Positions 33,006 to 41,321 of a DNA stretch of 64,000 nucleotides are shown one piece after another. Positions within the stretch are counted from its first letter, which is position 1. Every line of letters begins with the position of its first letter. Under the pieces are notes generated by a model, which was not told the DNA's origin, searched no databases, and saw only the letters and a list, made by a program, of their open reading frames with translations. The translations under genes and the position numbers were made by a program. Where the stretch lies: assembly GCA_016719485.1 (NCBI GenBank), contig JADJZB010000004.1, forward strand, positions 442,001-506,000, in the 5' to 3' direction. Origin of the DNA: Holophagales bacterium. Its GTDB lineage: Bacteria > Acidobacteriota > Thermoanaerobaculia > UBA5066.

Positions 33006-35858
33006 CTACCGGCAGATGACCCGGTCGCGTCCGGCCTGCTTGGCCTCGTAGAGAGCCGCGTCGGCGCGCTTCAGAAGGCTGGCGAGCCCTTCGTCCCCCG
33101 CGGCGAGCGACGCGATGCCGATGCTCACCGAAGCCCGCGCGGCAGGCGCCTCTCCGGCGCGGTCGGCGACGAGCCCCACCTCCCCGACGGCCTGGCGAAG
33201 CCGTTCTCCGACGGCGAATGCTCCTTCCGGACCCGTCATCGGAAGGACGGCGAGGAACTCCTCGCCGCCGTATCGGCCGACGACGTCCTCGGTCCGGAGA
33301 CTCCCGGCCATCCGGCGCGCTCCCTCGGCCAGGAGCCGGTCGCCTTCGGCGTGCCCGAGCGCATCGTTGATCTCCTTGAAGTGATCGAAGTCGATCATGC
33401 CGACCGAGAGGGGCATTCCCCGCCGGCGGGCGAGCGAGAACGCCTCCTCCGCCGTGCCCAGGATCGACCGGCGGTTCGGGAGGCCCGTGAGGGCGTCGGT
33501 GATGGCGAACTCGGAGAGCTGCTCGTTCAGGCGGCGCAGCTCGTCGGTCCTCTGTGCGACGGTCTCTTCGAGCCGCACCCGGGCCGCCACGAGCCGACGC
33601 TCCCGCGCCTTTACGACGAGCGCTGCCGCGAACGCGATGACCGAGAGGCCACCGAAAAGCACCGGCAGCCGCTGCCACCAGGGTGTCTCCACGGTGATCC
33701 TCACGGTCGCCGCCGGCTCGGGGGATCGGCCGTCGACCGTCGTCGCCGTCACCTCGAAGACGTAGTTCCCCGCTCCGAGGGCACCGTACGTCGTTTCGGC
33801 CTGGCCCGGCTCGGCCGCCGTCCACCCGTCCGAAAGCCCGGAAAGCCTGTAGCGAAACGTCGTAGCCCCTTCGTCGAGGAACGACAGCGCCGCGAAGCGG
33901 AGCGTCAATGGCGCGTGCCGGAACGGGAGGACGAGATCGCGCCCGGGAGGCAGGCGGACCCGGCCCAGCCGGATCTCCGAGACGGCTACGAGGGGAGGCA
34001 CCGGGCGTCGCGGAGCCGGGAGGCCCTGAAAGAGCGACAGTCCCTCGGTCGTGATCCAGACACGCCCCCGGCTGTCGGCGAAGAAGCCGTTCTGGTTGCA
34101 CTCGTTCGCGCCGAGGCCGTCGTTCGTCGTGAAGACCCGGATCTCCCCCGAAGGGGCGATCCGAACGGCCCCCCGGTTCGTGCCGGCCCAGACGAACCCC
34201 TCGCGGTCCTCGCCGACCCAGTAAACGTACGAATCGGGCAGGCCCGAACGCGCGTCGAGAACGCGGACCCCCCGGTTGCCCGTCCGCCAGAAAAGCCCCC
34301 GGTCCGTGCCGACCCAGAGACCGCCTCGCCGGTCCTCGAGTATCGCGGTGACGGCGTTCGACGGAAGTCCTTCGGCCGTCCCGAGCGCTTCCGGCGAGGA
34401 GCCTTCCTTCAGGCCGGCGAGGCCCCATCCGAGGCCGCCGACCCAGAGGGTCCCTCCGTGCCCCAGATGGAGGACCGAAACCGAGTCCCCCACGGGTTTC
34501 CCGGCCCGCGACAGCTTCCCGTCCCGGAAGACGAAGAGCCCCTGGCGCGCCGAGCCCAGCAGGAGCGCGCCGTCCTTCGCGAAGGCGATCTCGTCGACGA
34601 CCTTCGGCGCTCCCTCCGGCAGGGGAAATGACGTGACCCGGTCCCTCGAGATCCGCGCTGCCCCCTGCGAGGTCGTGACGATCACGTCTCCGTCGGGCGA
34701 CACGCAGAACGAGCGGACTTCCGTGTGCGGCAGGCCGTCCTTCGCGGTGAAGAGCCGTGTCGTGCCGCCTTCGCTGCGCCGCACGAGCCCGCGGTCGTGC
34801 GCGCCGATCCACAGGGTGCCGTCCGGCGTCTCGGCGATGCCGTAGAGCGGAGCCCCGACCGGGAGCCCATCCTCCGGCCCGAACGTTCGGAACGCTGCCG
34901 GCCCCTTCTTGGCAAGCCCGGAGTCCGTGCCAAACCAGACGATTCCCTCCCGGTCCTCGAACGCGGCCCAGACCCTCGCGTCGGGAAGGCCCTCGGTCAT
35001 CCCGAACCGCTCGAACCCCGAGGCGCCGTCCCAGCGGAACGCTCCGCGGTCGCTCGTGCCGATCCAGGTGCCGCCCCCCTCCGCCTCGCGGACGAGGCCG
35101 GAGACGTTCTTCCCCGGCGCGTCGTCGCCTCCCACGCGGCGAGCGGTCAGGGTGGTCACGTCGACCTCGAAGAGCCCGGCCTCCGTCACGCCGAGGAGGA
35201 GCCCGCCGCGCGGCCCCGACGCAATCACGCTGACGGACTGGTCGGGCAGGCCCGTCACGTCGACCCGCGTCAGGGCCCCGCCGGGAAGCAGCCGCGCCAG
35301 GCCGCGTGTCGTCCCCGCCCAGAGAACGCCGTCGGGTGAGTGGAAGAGGGTCACCACCTCGGTACCGGCGAGGTCGCCGACCGACGGTACCGCCTCGAAC
35401 GACCCGCCGATCGAGGCGGCGACGAAGAGACCCCCGGAGGCGCCAGCGTAGAGCCGTCCGTCCTCCAGCGCGAGCAGAGCGGTGACGGACGGAGACGGCC
35501 CCGCCGTTACGGGAAGGACCGTCCAGGTCCCGGACGCGTAGACCGCGGCCCCGTTCGACGTCCCGGCGAGGACCTCACCCGCCGGACCCAGCGAGAGCGA
35601 CTGGATCGAAGAGCCCGGCAGGCCCGTTGCCGCGTCGAACGTCTCGAATCGGCGGCCGTCGTAGCGGCCGAGCCCTCCTGTGAGCGTGCCGACCCAGAGG
35701 AAGCCCCCGCGGTCCTGGCAGATCGCGGTCACCTGAAGCTGCGGCAGCCCGTCGCGGGCCGTGTAGACGCGAACGGCCGACCGCGCCGCCTCGAGGGGCC
35801 AGACCCCCAGCGCCGCCAGGAGCGCGGCGACGGCCAGGAGGGCGCGACGGACCCTCAC
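33006..35858 (-). CDS. Beta-propeller (Reg_prop/Y_Y_Y) sensor with diguanylate cyclase output
   Basis: This 950-residue membrane sensor begins with a signal peptide or anchor and then about twelve propeller repeats of the GLP...VWAIxED...WVGTxxGL type (residues 25-640). A Y_Y_Y domain comes next, then a helix (LPVLFGGLSVIAFAAALVV, near residue 755), and a GGDEF domain ending in IGIA...RVICR. The active site is GGEEF, with the inhibitory I-site RTED five residues before it, so it should make cyclic-di-GMP with product inhibition. The propeller faces the periplasm, probably sensing a polysaccharide or sugar. GTG at 35858 overlaps the phosphoesterase stop (GTGA). Confidence 0.9.
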   Translation of the reverse strand: MRVRRALLAVAALLAALGVWPLEAARSAVRVYTARDGLPQLQVTAICQDRGGFLWVGTLTGGLGRYDGRRFETFDAATGLPGSSIQSLSLGPAGEVLAGTSNGAAVYASGTWTVLPVTAGPSPSVTALLALEDGRLYAGASGGLFVAASIGGSFEAVPSVGDLAGTEVVTLFHSPDGVLWAGTTRGLARLLPGGALTRVDVTGLPDQSVSVIASGPRGGLLLGVTEAGLFEVDVTTLTARRVGGDDAPGKNVSGLVREAEGGGTWIGTSDRGAFRWDGASGFERFGMTEGLPDARVWAAFEDREGIVWFGTDSGLAKKGPAAFRTFGPEDGLPVGAPLYGIAETPDGTLWIGAHDRGLVRRSEGGTTRLFTAKDGLPHTEVRSFCVSPDGDVIVTTSQGAARISRDRVTSFPLPEGAPKVVDEIAFAKDGALLLGSARQGLFVFRDGKLSRAGKPVGDSVSVLHLGHGGTLWVGGLGWGLAGLKEGSSPEALGTAEGLPSNAVTAILEDRRGGLWVGTDRGLFWRTGNRGVRVLDARSGLPDSYVYWVGEDREGFVWAGTNRGAVRIAPSGEIRVFTTNDGLGANECNQNGFFADSRGRVWITTEGLSLFQGLPAPRRPVPPLVAVSEIRLGRVRLPPGRDLVLPFRHAPLTLRFAALSFLDEGATTFRYRLSGLSDGWTAAEPGQAETTYGALGAGNYVFEVTATTVDGRSPEPAATVRITVETPWWQRLPVLFGGLSVIAFAAALVVKARERRLVAARVRLEETVAQRTDELRRLNEQLSEFAITDALTGLPNRRSILGTAEEAFSLARRRGMPLSVGMIDFDHFKEINDALGHAEGDRLLAEGARRMAGSLRTEDVVGRYGGEEFLAVLPMTGPEGAFAVGERLRQAVGEVGLVADRAGEAPAARASVSIGIASLAAGDEGLASLLKRADAALYEAKQAGRDRVICR

Positions 35859-36979
35859 GTCCGGAGAGTGACCTCCACGATTTCCGAGCGGAAGAAGAGC
35901 CGCATCGGCGGCCCCCACGTTCCCGTGCCGCGCGAGACGGCGAGCGTCATCCCGTCGACCTCGTAACGTCCCGCCTGGAACGGGTAGGGAATTGCCGACA
36001 GGAAGGTGAAGGGCCACAGCTGACCACCGTGGGTGTGCCCGGAGAGCATGAGCCGCGCGCCGCGCGCCGCGGCGTCGCGGACCAGGAGCGGCGAGTGCGA
36101 GAGGTGGACGACGACGGCGCCGCCCGGCACTCCCGCGAACGCGCGGTCGAGACTGCGGCCGTCGATCCCGAGCTGCCGCCTGGCCGTCAGGTCGTCGACC
36201 CCGGTCAGGACGAGCCCGGGCGCCACCTCGGCCCAGCCGTCGCGAAGAGTCCGGATACCCGCCGTCTCGTAGACACCGAGGCACCGCTCGAGCCCTGCGT
36301 AGAACTCGTGGTTTCCGGTGACCCCGTAGACGCCCAGGGGGGCCGAGAGCCTCCGGAGGACGGGCGCGAGCGGTTCGACCGGCCCTACCTCGCTGTCGAC
36401 GAGGTCGCCCGTCACGACGACCAGATCGGGCGCGAGGGCGTTCACTTCGTCGACCCGCCGTCCGAGCCACACCTCGCCGAGGAGCGTCCCGAGGTGCAGG
36501 TCGGAGAGCTGCACGATTCGCAGCTCGGTGCGCCCGTCCGGGAGGGCCGACACCTTCACCTCGTGCCGCACCACCCGCGGGATCCGAGCGCCCTGGACGA
36601 TTGCGACCACGGACAGCACGATGGCGACGACGAGCGCCACGGAGCGCGCCGGGACCGCTCCGCGGGGCCAGAGCCTTCCGAAGCCCGTCACGACGTCGGC
36701 CGCGAGAAGCGCCGCGAACGCGAGGAAGAGCACCCCCATCCAGACGGCTCCCGCCAGCTCCACGCCCCTCGCGAGAGCCCCAGGGGCCCACTTCGCCAGG
36801 ACCCTCCCGAGCGGGTAGGAAAGCCACAGCAGGGCGAAGAGAGCGACCCGCGCTGCGACGGGCACGGCCCGGGCCAGGACGGGAATCGAGAAGGCCCGCT
36901 GGAACGCGTAGACGTGGAAAAGCGTCCAGACGGAGAGGACGATGCCGAGGAAAAGGGCGAGCCGCCCCGTTGCGCCCAT
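35855..36979 (-). CDS. Membrane-anchored metallophosphoesterase
   Basis: This 374-residue protein has about four N-terminal helices (within residues 5-140) followed by a calcineurin-like domain from about 150. The metal motifs are SDLHLG, TGDLVD, TGNHEFY and GHTHGGQ, all with their His, Asp and Asn ligands. It looks like YkuE/YaeI-type phosphodiesterases, some of which hydrolyse UDP-2,3-diacylglucosamine or phospholipids. The active domain faces whichever side the helices dictate, probably the periplasm or the outer face of the inner membrane. It is coupled by a 4-base overlap to the propeller-GGDEF gene, so both may respond to the same envelope signal. Confidence 0.9.
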   Translation of the reverse strand: MGATGRLALFLGIVLSVWTLFHVYAFQRAFSIPVLARAVPVAARVALFALLWLSYPLGRVLAKWAPGALARGVELAGAVWMGVLFLAFAALLAADVVTGFGRLWPRGAVPARSVALVVAIVLSVVAIVQGARIPRVVRHEVKVSALPDGRTELRIVQLSDLHLGTLLGEVWLGRRVDEVNALAPDLVVVTGDLVDSEVGPVEPLAPVLRRLSAPLGVYGVTGNHEFYAGLERCLGVYETAGIRTLRDGWAEVAPGLVLTGVDDLTARRQLGIDGRSLDRAFAGVPGGAVVVHLSHSPLLVRDAAARGARLMLSGHTHGGQLWPFTFLSAIPYPFQAGRYEVDGMTLAVSRGTGTWGPPMRLFFRSEIVEVTLRT

Positions 36980-37048
36980 CCGGCGGAGTCTACGAGAGTC
37001 CGTCTCCGCGCTTTTTGCCCGCAGCCCCCACTACAATCCCCGGCCGTG

Positions 37049-38644
37049 ATGACCGAAGCACGACAGGACAAGTTCCCCACCGTCTTCTGGACCGCGAACG
37101 TCGTCGAGCTCTTCGAACGGGCGGCCTACTACTCGATGGCGAGCTTCGTCGTCATCTACCTCGGCCAGCTCGGGCTCGGGGCGTACTGGCCCTCGAACCT
37201 CAACAGCGTCCTCTGGACGCTCGTCTACTTCCTCCCGATCCTCTCCGGCACGATCGCCGACCAGGTCGGGTTCCGGAAGTCGCTCCTCGTCGCGTTCGTC
37301 CTCCTCGCCGCGGGCTACATGCTCATGGGCTCGCCCGTCTGGTTCGGTGGCGCCGAGCTCGCGCCGATCGTCGGGAAGGAGTTCACCGCCTCCGCGGGCC
37401 TCGTCGGCACGATCGTCGCCGGCATCCTCCTGATCGGCATCGGCGGCTCGGTCATCAAGCCCTGTATCTCGGGGACCGTGCAGAAGACCTCGGGCACCCT
37501 CGCCACGCTGGGGTTCGCCATCTTCTACATGATCATCAACATCGGGTCGCTCTTCGGACGCGGCACGGCGTTCGTCGTGAGAACCCGGCCCGACGTCGTC
37601 CTGATCCTCGGCGTCGTCGCCGTCTGTGGCATCGCGGCCGCCCTGCTGACGCTGCTCGTGAAGTGGAACGTCCTGCACCGCGACGAGCGCGGGACGATCG
37701 CGAAGACGACGTTCGGCGCCTTCGCCATCATCTCCGGCGCGGCCGCGGGCATCTCCCAGGCGATGAAGCTGCGGCCCGCCCCCGAGATGGCCGCCGGAAG
37801 CCCGGCTCTCTCGTACATCTTCGCCGTCGCCACGGCCGCCTCCATCGTCGCGTTCTTCGTCGTCCTCGTCTTCTACAAGGAACCCGCGGTCGCCCCGAAC
37901 ACCCCCGCCAAGCCGAAGCGGACGCCGGGCCGGATCCTTCTCGACATGGTCCTGGTGCTGAAGAACAGGCGCTTCGCGCTCTTCCTGCTGGTCATCAGCG
38001 GCTTCTTCTTTCTCTACAACCAGGTCTACAACGTCATGCCGCTCTACGTGAAGCGCGTCGTCGAGACGAGCCCGGCGATGGACCTCTACACCGCCGCGAA
38101 CCCGTTCGTCATCGTCGTCTTCCAGCTCCTCGTCACGAGCCTCTTCGGGAAGATGAAGCCGGTGAAGTCGATGATCGTCGGCTGCGTGATCATCGGCGTC
38201 TCGATGGGCATCAACCTCTACCCTCTTTACTCGGATGGCGGCCTGCGCGCCCCCGTGGCCGACCTCCTCCCGATCGCCTCGATCTTCATCATCCTGACGG
38301 TCGGCCTCATCGCCTTCGGCGAGCTCTACACGTCGCCGCGGATGTACGAGTACATCGGCGCGCTCGCGCCGAAGGGGCAGGAAGGGCTCTTCCTCGGCTA
38401 CGCGAACCTGCCGCTGGCCATCGGCTCCCTGACGGGCGGCCCGGTCGGCGCCTGGATCTTCAACGACGTCATGGCGAAGGGCGCGACGACGAGAGCCGAC
38501 GGCCTCCTCGATCTGAACCGCGCCGCAGCCACGCGCGGCTGGCTGCTGCTGATGGCCATCGGCTTCGTCTCGGCCGTCTCCATGTGGGCCTTCAACCGCT
38601 GGGTCGAGAAGCAGGAAGCGAAAGATCGGCTGGCCACGGCGTAG
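37049..38644 (+). CDS. POT/PTR family peptide transporter
   Basis: This 531-residue inner-membrane transporter of the proton-dependent oligopeptide family has about 14 helices. The N-terminal ELFERAAYYSM matches the ExxER motif needed for proton-coupled peptide uptake, and the rest of the helices show major-facilitator spacing. It should import di- and tripeptides with protons. The ATG at 37049 follows a GTG at 37046; either could start translation. It is divergent from the phosphoesterase gene with 69 bases between, and the sigma factor gene follows after 40 bases. Confidence 0.9.
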   Translation: MTEARQDKFPTVFWTANVVELFERAAYYSMASFVVIYLGQLGLGAYWPSNLNSVLWTLVYFLPILSGTIADQVGFRKSLLVAFVLLAAGYMLMGSPVWFGGAELAPIVGKEFTASAGLVGTIVAGILLIGIGGSVIKPCISGTVQKTSGTLATLGFAIFYMIINIGSLFGRGTAFVVRTRPDVVLILGVVAVCGIAAALLTLLVKWNVLHRDERGTIAKTTFGAFAIISGAAAGISQAMKLRPAPEMAAGSPALSYIFAVATAASIVAFFVVLVFYKEPAVAPNTPAKPKRTPGRILLDMVLVLKNRRFALFLLVISGFFFLYNQVYNVMPLYVKRVVETSPAMDLYTAANPFVIVVFQLLVTSLFGKMKPVKSMIVGCVIIGVSMGINLYPLYSDGGLRAPVADLLPIASIFIILTVGLIAFGELYTSPRMYEYIGALAPKGQEGLFLGYANLPLAIGSLTGGPVGAWIFNDVMAKGATTRADGLLDLNRAAATRGWLLLMAIGFVSAVSMWAFNRWVEKQEAKDRLATA

Positions 38645-38684
38645 GGTCTTCCGGGAAGAGGTGGGCCGAGAGTAATCTCGGGCC

Positions 38685-39257
38685 GTGCCGAGGGACGCCG
38701 TATCCGCCGGATCGAGCCGGGCCGGGTCCGCACAGGACCCGGTGGAATCGTCCGCCGGCGCCCTCGGTACGGCGGTGCCCGCCGACGCCCGGGAGTGGGA
38801 CTGGGAGGAGCTCTACCGGCACCTCGGCCAGAGCCTGATCTCCCTGGGCCGGAGGCGATTCGACCTCTCCCGGGAGGACGCAGAAGAAGCGCTCCAGCGG
38901 GCCGCCACCGCAATCGTCTTCGCCGCCCCTTCCGTCCGGAGCCCGGAGGCCTATCTCACCTCGGTCTTCCTCAGGGAGTGCCTCGGAGCGTGGCGCCGCC
39001 GCCAGGAGGTCCAACGGCGTGAGCTCCCCATGCCGGATGGCTTCCAGAGAGCCGACGATGCGTGCGAGCGGATCGAGGTCGTCTGCCGGTTCCGGTCGGC
39101 CTTCGCGCTCCTCTCCCCGTACTGCCGCTCCGTCATGCGCAGCTGCCTCCTCGAGGGGAAATCGCGGGTCGCCGGAAGCGACGCCCCCGTCTCCGAAGGG
39201 GCGATCTACAAACGCTACCGCAAGTGCCTGAGGACCCTCGCCGATGCCCTCGGCTGA
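38685..39257 (+). CDS. ECF-like RNA polymerase sigma factor
   Basis: This 190-residue protein has region 2 (YRHLGQSLISLGRRRFDLSREDAEEALQRAATAI) and a region 4 helix-turn-helix (LSPYCRSVMRSCLLEGKSRV...GAIYKRYRKCLRTLADALG). An acidic/Ser-rich 45-residue leader precedes region 2. Sequence divergence in region 2 is high, so promoter specificity is not predictable. GTG at 38685 is the only good start. The stop overlaps the next gene by 14 bases; that gene has a zinc anti-sigma motif, so the two probably form a regulator pair. Confidence 0.75.
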   Translation: MPRDAVSAGSSRAGSAQDPVESSAGALGTAVPADAREWDWEELYRHLGQSLISLGRRRFDLSREDAEEALQRAATAIVFAAPSVRSPEAYLTSVFLRECLGAWRRRQEVQRRELPMPDGFQRADDACERIEVVCRFRSAFALLSPYCRSVMRSCLLEGKSRVAGSDAPVSEGAIYKRYRKCLRTLADALG

Positions 39258-40554
39258 ACGGCACCTGCGGGAGGTCGACCTCCTCGCCCTCGCCCTCTCC
39301 CCTCGGCCGGGCGCGGCGCGTAACGCCCACGCCGAGGGCTGCCCCGAGTGCCGGAGGCGCATCGAGGGCCTCGCTGCCGGGCGGGAGCACCTCTCGGACC
39401 TGGAAGCCATCTCCGAAGTTCGCGCCGCGGCGCCGCCGCTGCCCGTCCCGGCGGCCCTCGGGCGCCTCCGCCGGACGCGGGAGGAGGCCGAGGCGCTCGT
39501 CGCCGCCGCCGACGTCGACGAGGAGCGGCTCGCGCTCGCCTTCGGGGAGGCGGCGGCCCGGGACGGCTTCCCCGAGGTCGCTCTCCAGGCCGTCCAGCTC
39601 GCCTCGCGGCTCGCGCTCCGGAGCCCGCGGAAGGCCGTCGCCTTCGCGGCCGGTCTCCGCGACGCGGTCTCCTCCTCGAAGTCGCGTGCCGACCTCCCTT
39701 CGCGTCTGGCTCTCGCCGCAGCGAACGTCCTCGAGAGTCAGGGGCTCCTCTACGTCGGTCAGGCCGGCGAAGCCTCCCGGCGGGCGCTCGACGGGCTCGC
39801 CGGGCTCGAGCTGGCCGGGGCGCCGCTCCTCCTCCTCTCGCAGGCGCACTACTACGCCGGCTCGGCCCTCTGGGGCGAGTCCCGCTACGCGGAGGCCCTC
39901 CGACACTTGACCGAGGCTCGGGACGGCTTCGCAGAGGACGGCCAGGACGCCTGGGTCGGGCGCGCCGAGGCCGCAATCGGCCTCGTCCACTTCAGCGAGG
40001 CGCGCTTCCTCCCCGCGCTCCATTCCTTCGACGCCGCGCTCGAGCGCCTCGACCCGGCGGTCGACCCCGGCCCGGTCGCCTCCACCCAGCAGAACCGGGC
40101 CGGCATCCTGATGAACCTCGGCCGTCTCGCCGAGGCCCGCGCCGCTTTCGGCGCCGCACTCGAGCTGGCCCTCCGGGCGGGGCTGATGGCGAGCGCAGCG
40201 ACGATCCGGGTGAATCTCCTCAACCTGGGACTCGACGAGGGTGCGTACGAGGACGTCCGCGCCCGGGGCGAGAAGCTCGTCGCGCACTGCGTCCGCGAAG
40301 GCCTCGCCGTCGACGCCTACTACGCCCGCCTCGCCCTCGCCGAGGCCCAGGCCGCGCTCGGCAACTACGGGCCCGTCCGGGACCTCGTGGAGTTTCTCCG
40401 GGGGGAGGCCCCTCCCGAGGTCCGGGACGACCCCGACGCCACGGCGCTCCTCGGCCGGCTCGACGCGGGGGACGAGGAGATGCAGGGTCGCTTCAGGCGC
40501 CTCCGGCACTACCTCGCCGGCCGGGACCGGGCCGAGGCCGTCCGTCGGGCCTGA
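39244..40554 (+). CDS. TPR protein with N-terminal zinc anti-sigma motif
   Basis: This 436-residue protein has H-x3-C-x2-C at His29, Cys33, Cys36 (HAEGCPEC), the core of zinc-binding anti-sigma domains, and then TPR-like helical repeats through most of the rest (from about residue 75). There is no transmembrane helix, so it would work in the cytoplasm, unlike membrane anti-sigmas. It is coupled to the ECF-like sigma gene by a 14-base overlap, so it likely binds and restrains that sigma factor, with the TPR part sensing a partner or ligand. Similar sigma-TPR pairs occur in Acidobacteriota. Confidence 0.7.
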   Translation: MPSAERHLREVDLLALALSPRPGAARNAHAEGCPECRRRIEGLAAGREHLSDLEAISEVRAAAPPLPVPAALGRLRRTREEAEALVAAADVDEERLALAFGEAAARDGFPEVALQAVQLASRLALRSPRKAVAFAAGLRDAVSSSKSRADLPSRLALAAANVLESQGLLYVGQAGEASRRALDGLAGLELAGAPLLLLSQAHYYAGSALWGESRYAEALRHLTEARDGFAEDGQDAWVGRAEAAIGLVHFSEARFLPALHSFDAALERLDPAVDPGPVASTQQNRAGILMNLGRLAEARAAFGAALELALRAGLMASAATIRVNLLNLGLDEGAYEDVRARGEKLVAHCVREGLAVDAYYARLALAEAQAALGNYGPVRDLVEFLRGEAPPEVRDDPDATALLGRLDAGDEEMQGRFRRLRHYLAGRDRAEAVRRA

Positions 40555-40569
40555 ACGTTCCCGCTCGCC

Positions 40570-40725
40570 TCAGCCGATCGGTGACTTGCGCACGCCTTCC
40601 ACTCCTTCCTCGTTCGTCGGGTCGTCCGTCGTCTCCGTCGCCGTCACGGGGTCCGTCGTCGTCCCGCCGTCGGGGACAGGGTCGACTCCGGAGAGGAAGA
40701 GAAAGATCAGGATCAGTGCGGTCAT
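40570..40725 (-). CDS. Small exported peptide, Thr/Asp-rich
   Basis: This 51-residue frame begins MTALILIFLFLSGVDP, a short hydrophobic segment that may be a signal peptide or anchor. It is followed by a Thr/Asp/Glu/Gly-rich tail (DPVPDGGTTT, TATETTDD, NEEGVEGV). AGGAGGGCCC lies at ideal distance before the ATG at 40725, which is strong evidence for translation. I see no known family. It runs tail-to-tail with the TPR gene, ending 15 bases after that stop. Confidence 0.6.
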   Translation of the reverse strand: MTALILIFLFLSGVDPVPDGGTTTDPVTATETTDDPTNEEGVEGVRKSPIG

Positions 40726-40942
40726 GGGCCCTCCTGGCCGGCTACGTTCGCCGGCCGTGTGTGGAATTCGAGATCCCTACCTCTCTATGAGAGGAGATTC
40801 CCACTCCGACTGAACCGTGGTCGAAAATAAATTTCGCGCCCCGGTCAAGTGCGCCCCCCCTCGACCCCTCATATGTAGGTAGGGGGAGACCGGGGGCGGG
40901 GTTCGTCCGCCCATCGGCCTCCCCCGGGGAAAGGGGACTGTC
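40726..40942. promoter_or_regulatory. AT-richer intergenic region with an inverted repeat
   Basis: This 217-base gap lies between the small peptide (minus) and the BRCT-like gene (plus), so it should hold both promoters. The AT-rich block at 40820-40836 carries CGAAA (40822-40826) and TTTCG (40832-40836) with a 5-base spacer, a possible operator. A CTCTC/GAGAG hairpin lies near 40782-40794, and a C-run near 40847-40856. I see no coding sequence or standard promoter that I can assign. Confidence 0.35.
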
Positions 40943-41281
40943 ATGGGCAGCACGAGCGGATCGGCGCAGCGGAGGGACACCCTCCCCCGGGACCTCATCG
41001 AAGGCCGCTCCTTCGTCGTGGCGAGCAACCCATCCCGGGACGAGCAGCGCACCCTCGAACGGGCGATCGAGGAGCGAGGGGGGACCGTCCACCCCTTCCT
41101 CACCTCCGTCACCGACGTTCTCGTCTTTGGTCCGATCGCCGGCAACGACTGCGAGGCTCTCTGGGCCCGCGAGCAGATCCGCCGCGGCCAGGTCTACCGC
41201 GAGAGATGGGGACACCTCGAGCTCGTGACGGAAGAGGAGCTGCGGGCGGCCCTGGGACAGGACCCGGCGAGTCCCGCGTGA
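40943..41281 (+). CDS. BRCT-like domain protein
   Basis: This 112-residue protein is mostly one BRCT-like fold (residues 18-107: GRSFVVASNPSRDEQRTLERAIEERGGTV, then TDVLVFGP, then the C-terminal helix WGHLELVTEEEL). BRCT domains bind phosphopeptides or DNA ends, and the bacterial example best known is at the end of DNA ligase. Here the domain stands alone. AAAGGGG precedes the ATG. It is adjacent to a Ser/Thr kinase (convergent), which would suit a phospho-reader, but that is inference. Confidence 0.7.
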   Translation: MGSTSGSAQRRDTLPRDLIEGRSFVVASNPSRDEQRTLERAIEERGGTVHPFLTSVTDVLVFGPIAGNDCEALWAREQIRRGQVYRERWGHLELVTEEELRAALGQDPASPA

Positions 41282-41321
41282 AAGACCCGGGCCCGGCCGG
41301 TTCCGGCCGCCTCGACGTCCC

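Noticed and set aside
35859..36827. N-terminal extension of the propeller-GGDEF protein
   Set aside because: It lies antiparallel in frame shift inside the phosphoesterase gene and has no domain; the GTG at 35858 with GTGA overlap and a following signal peptide is the better start.
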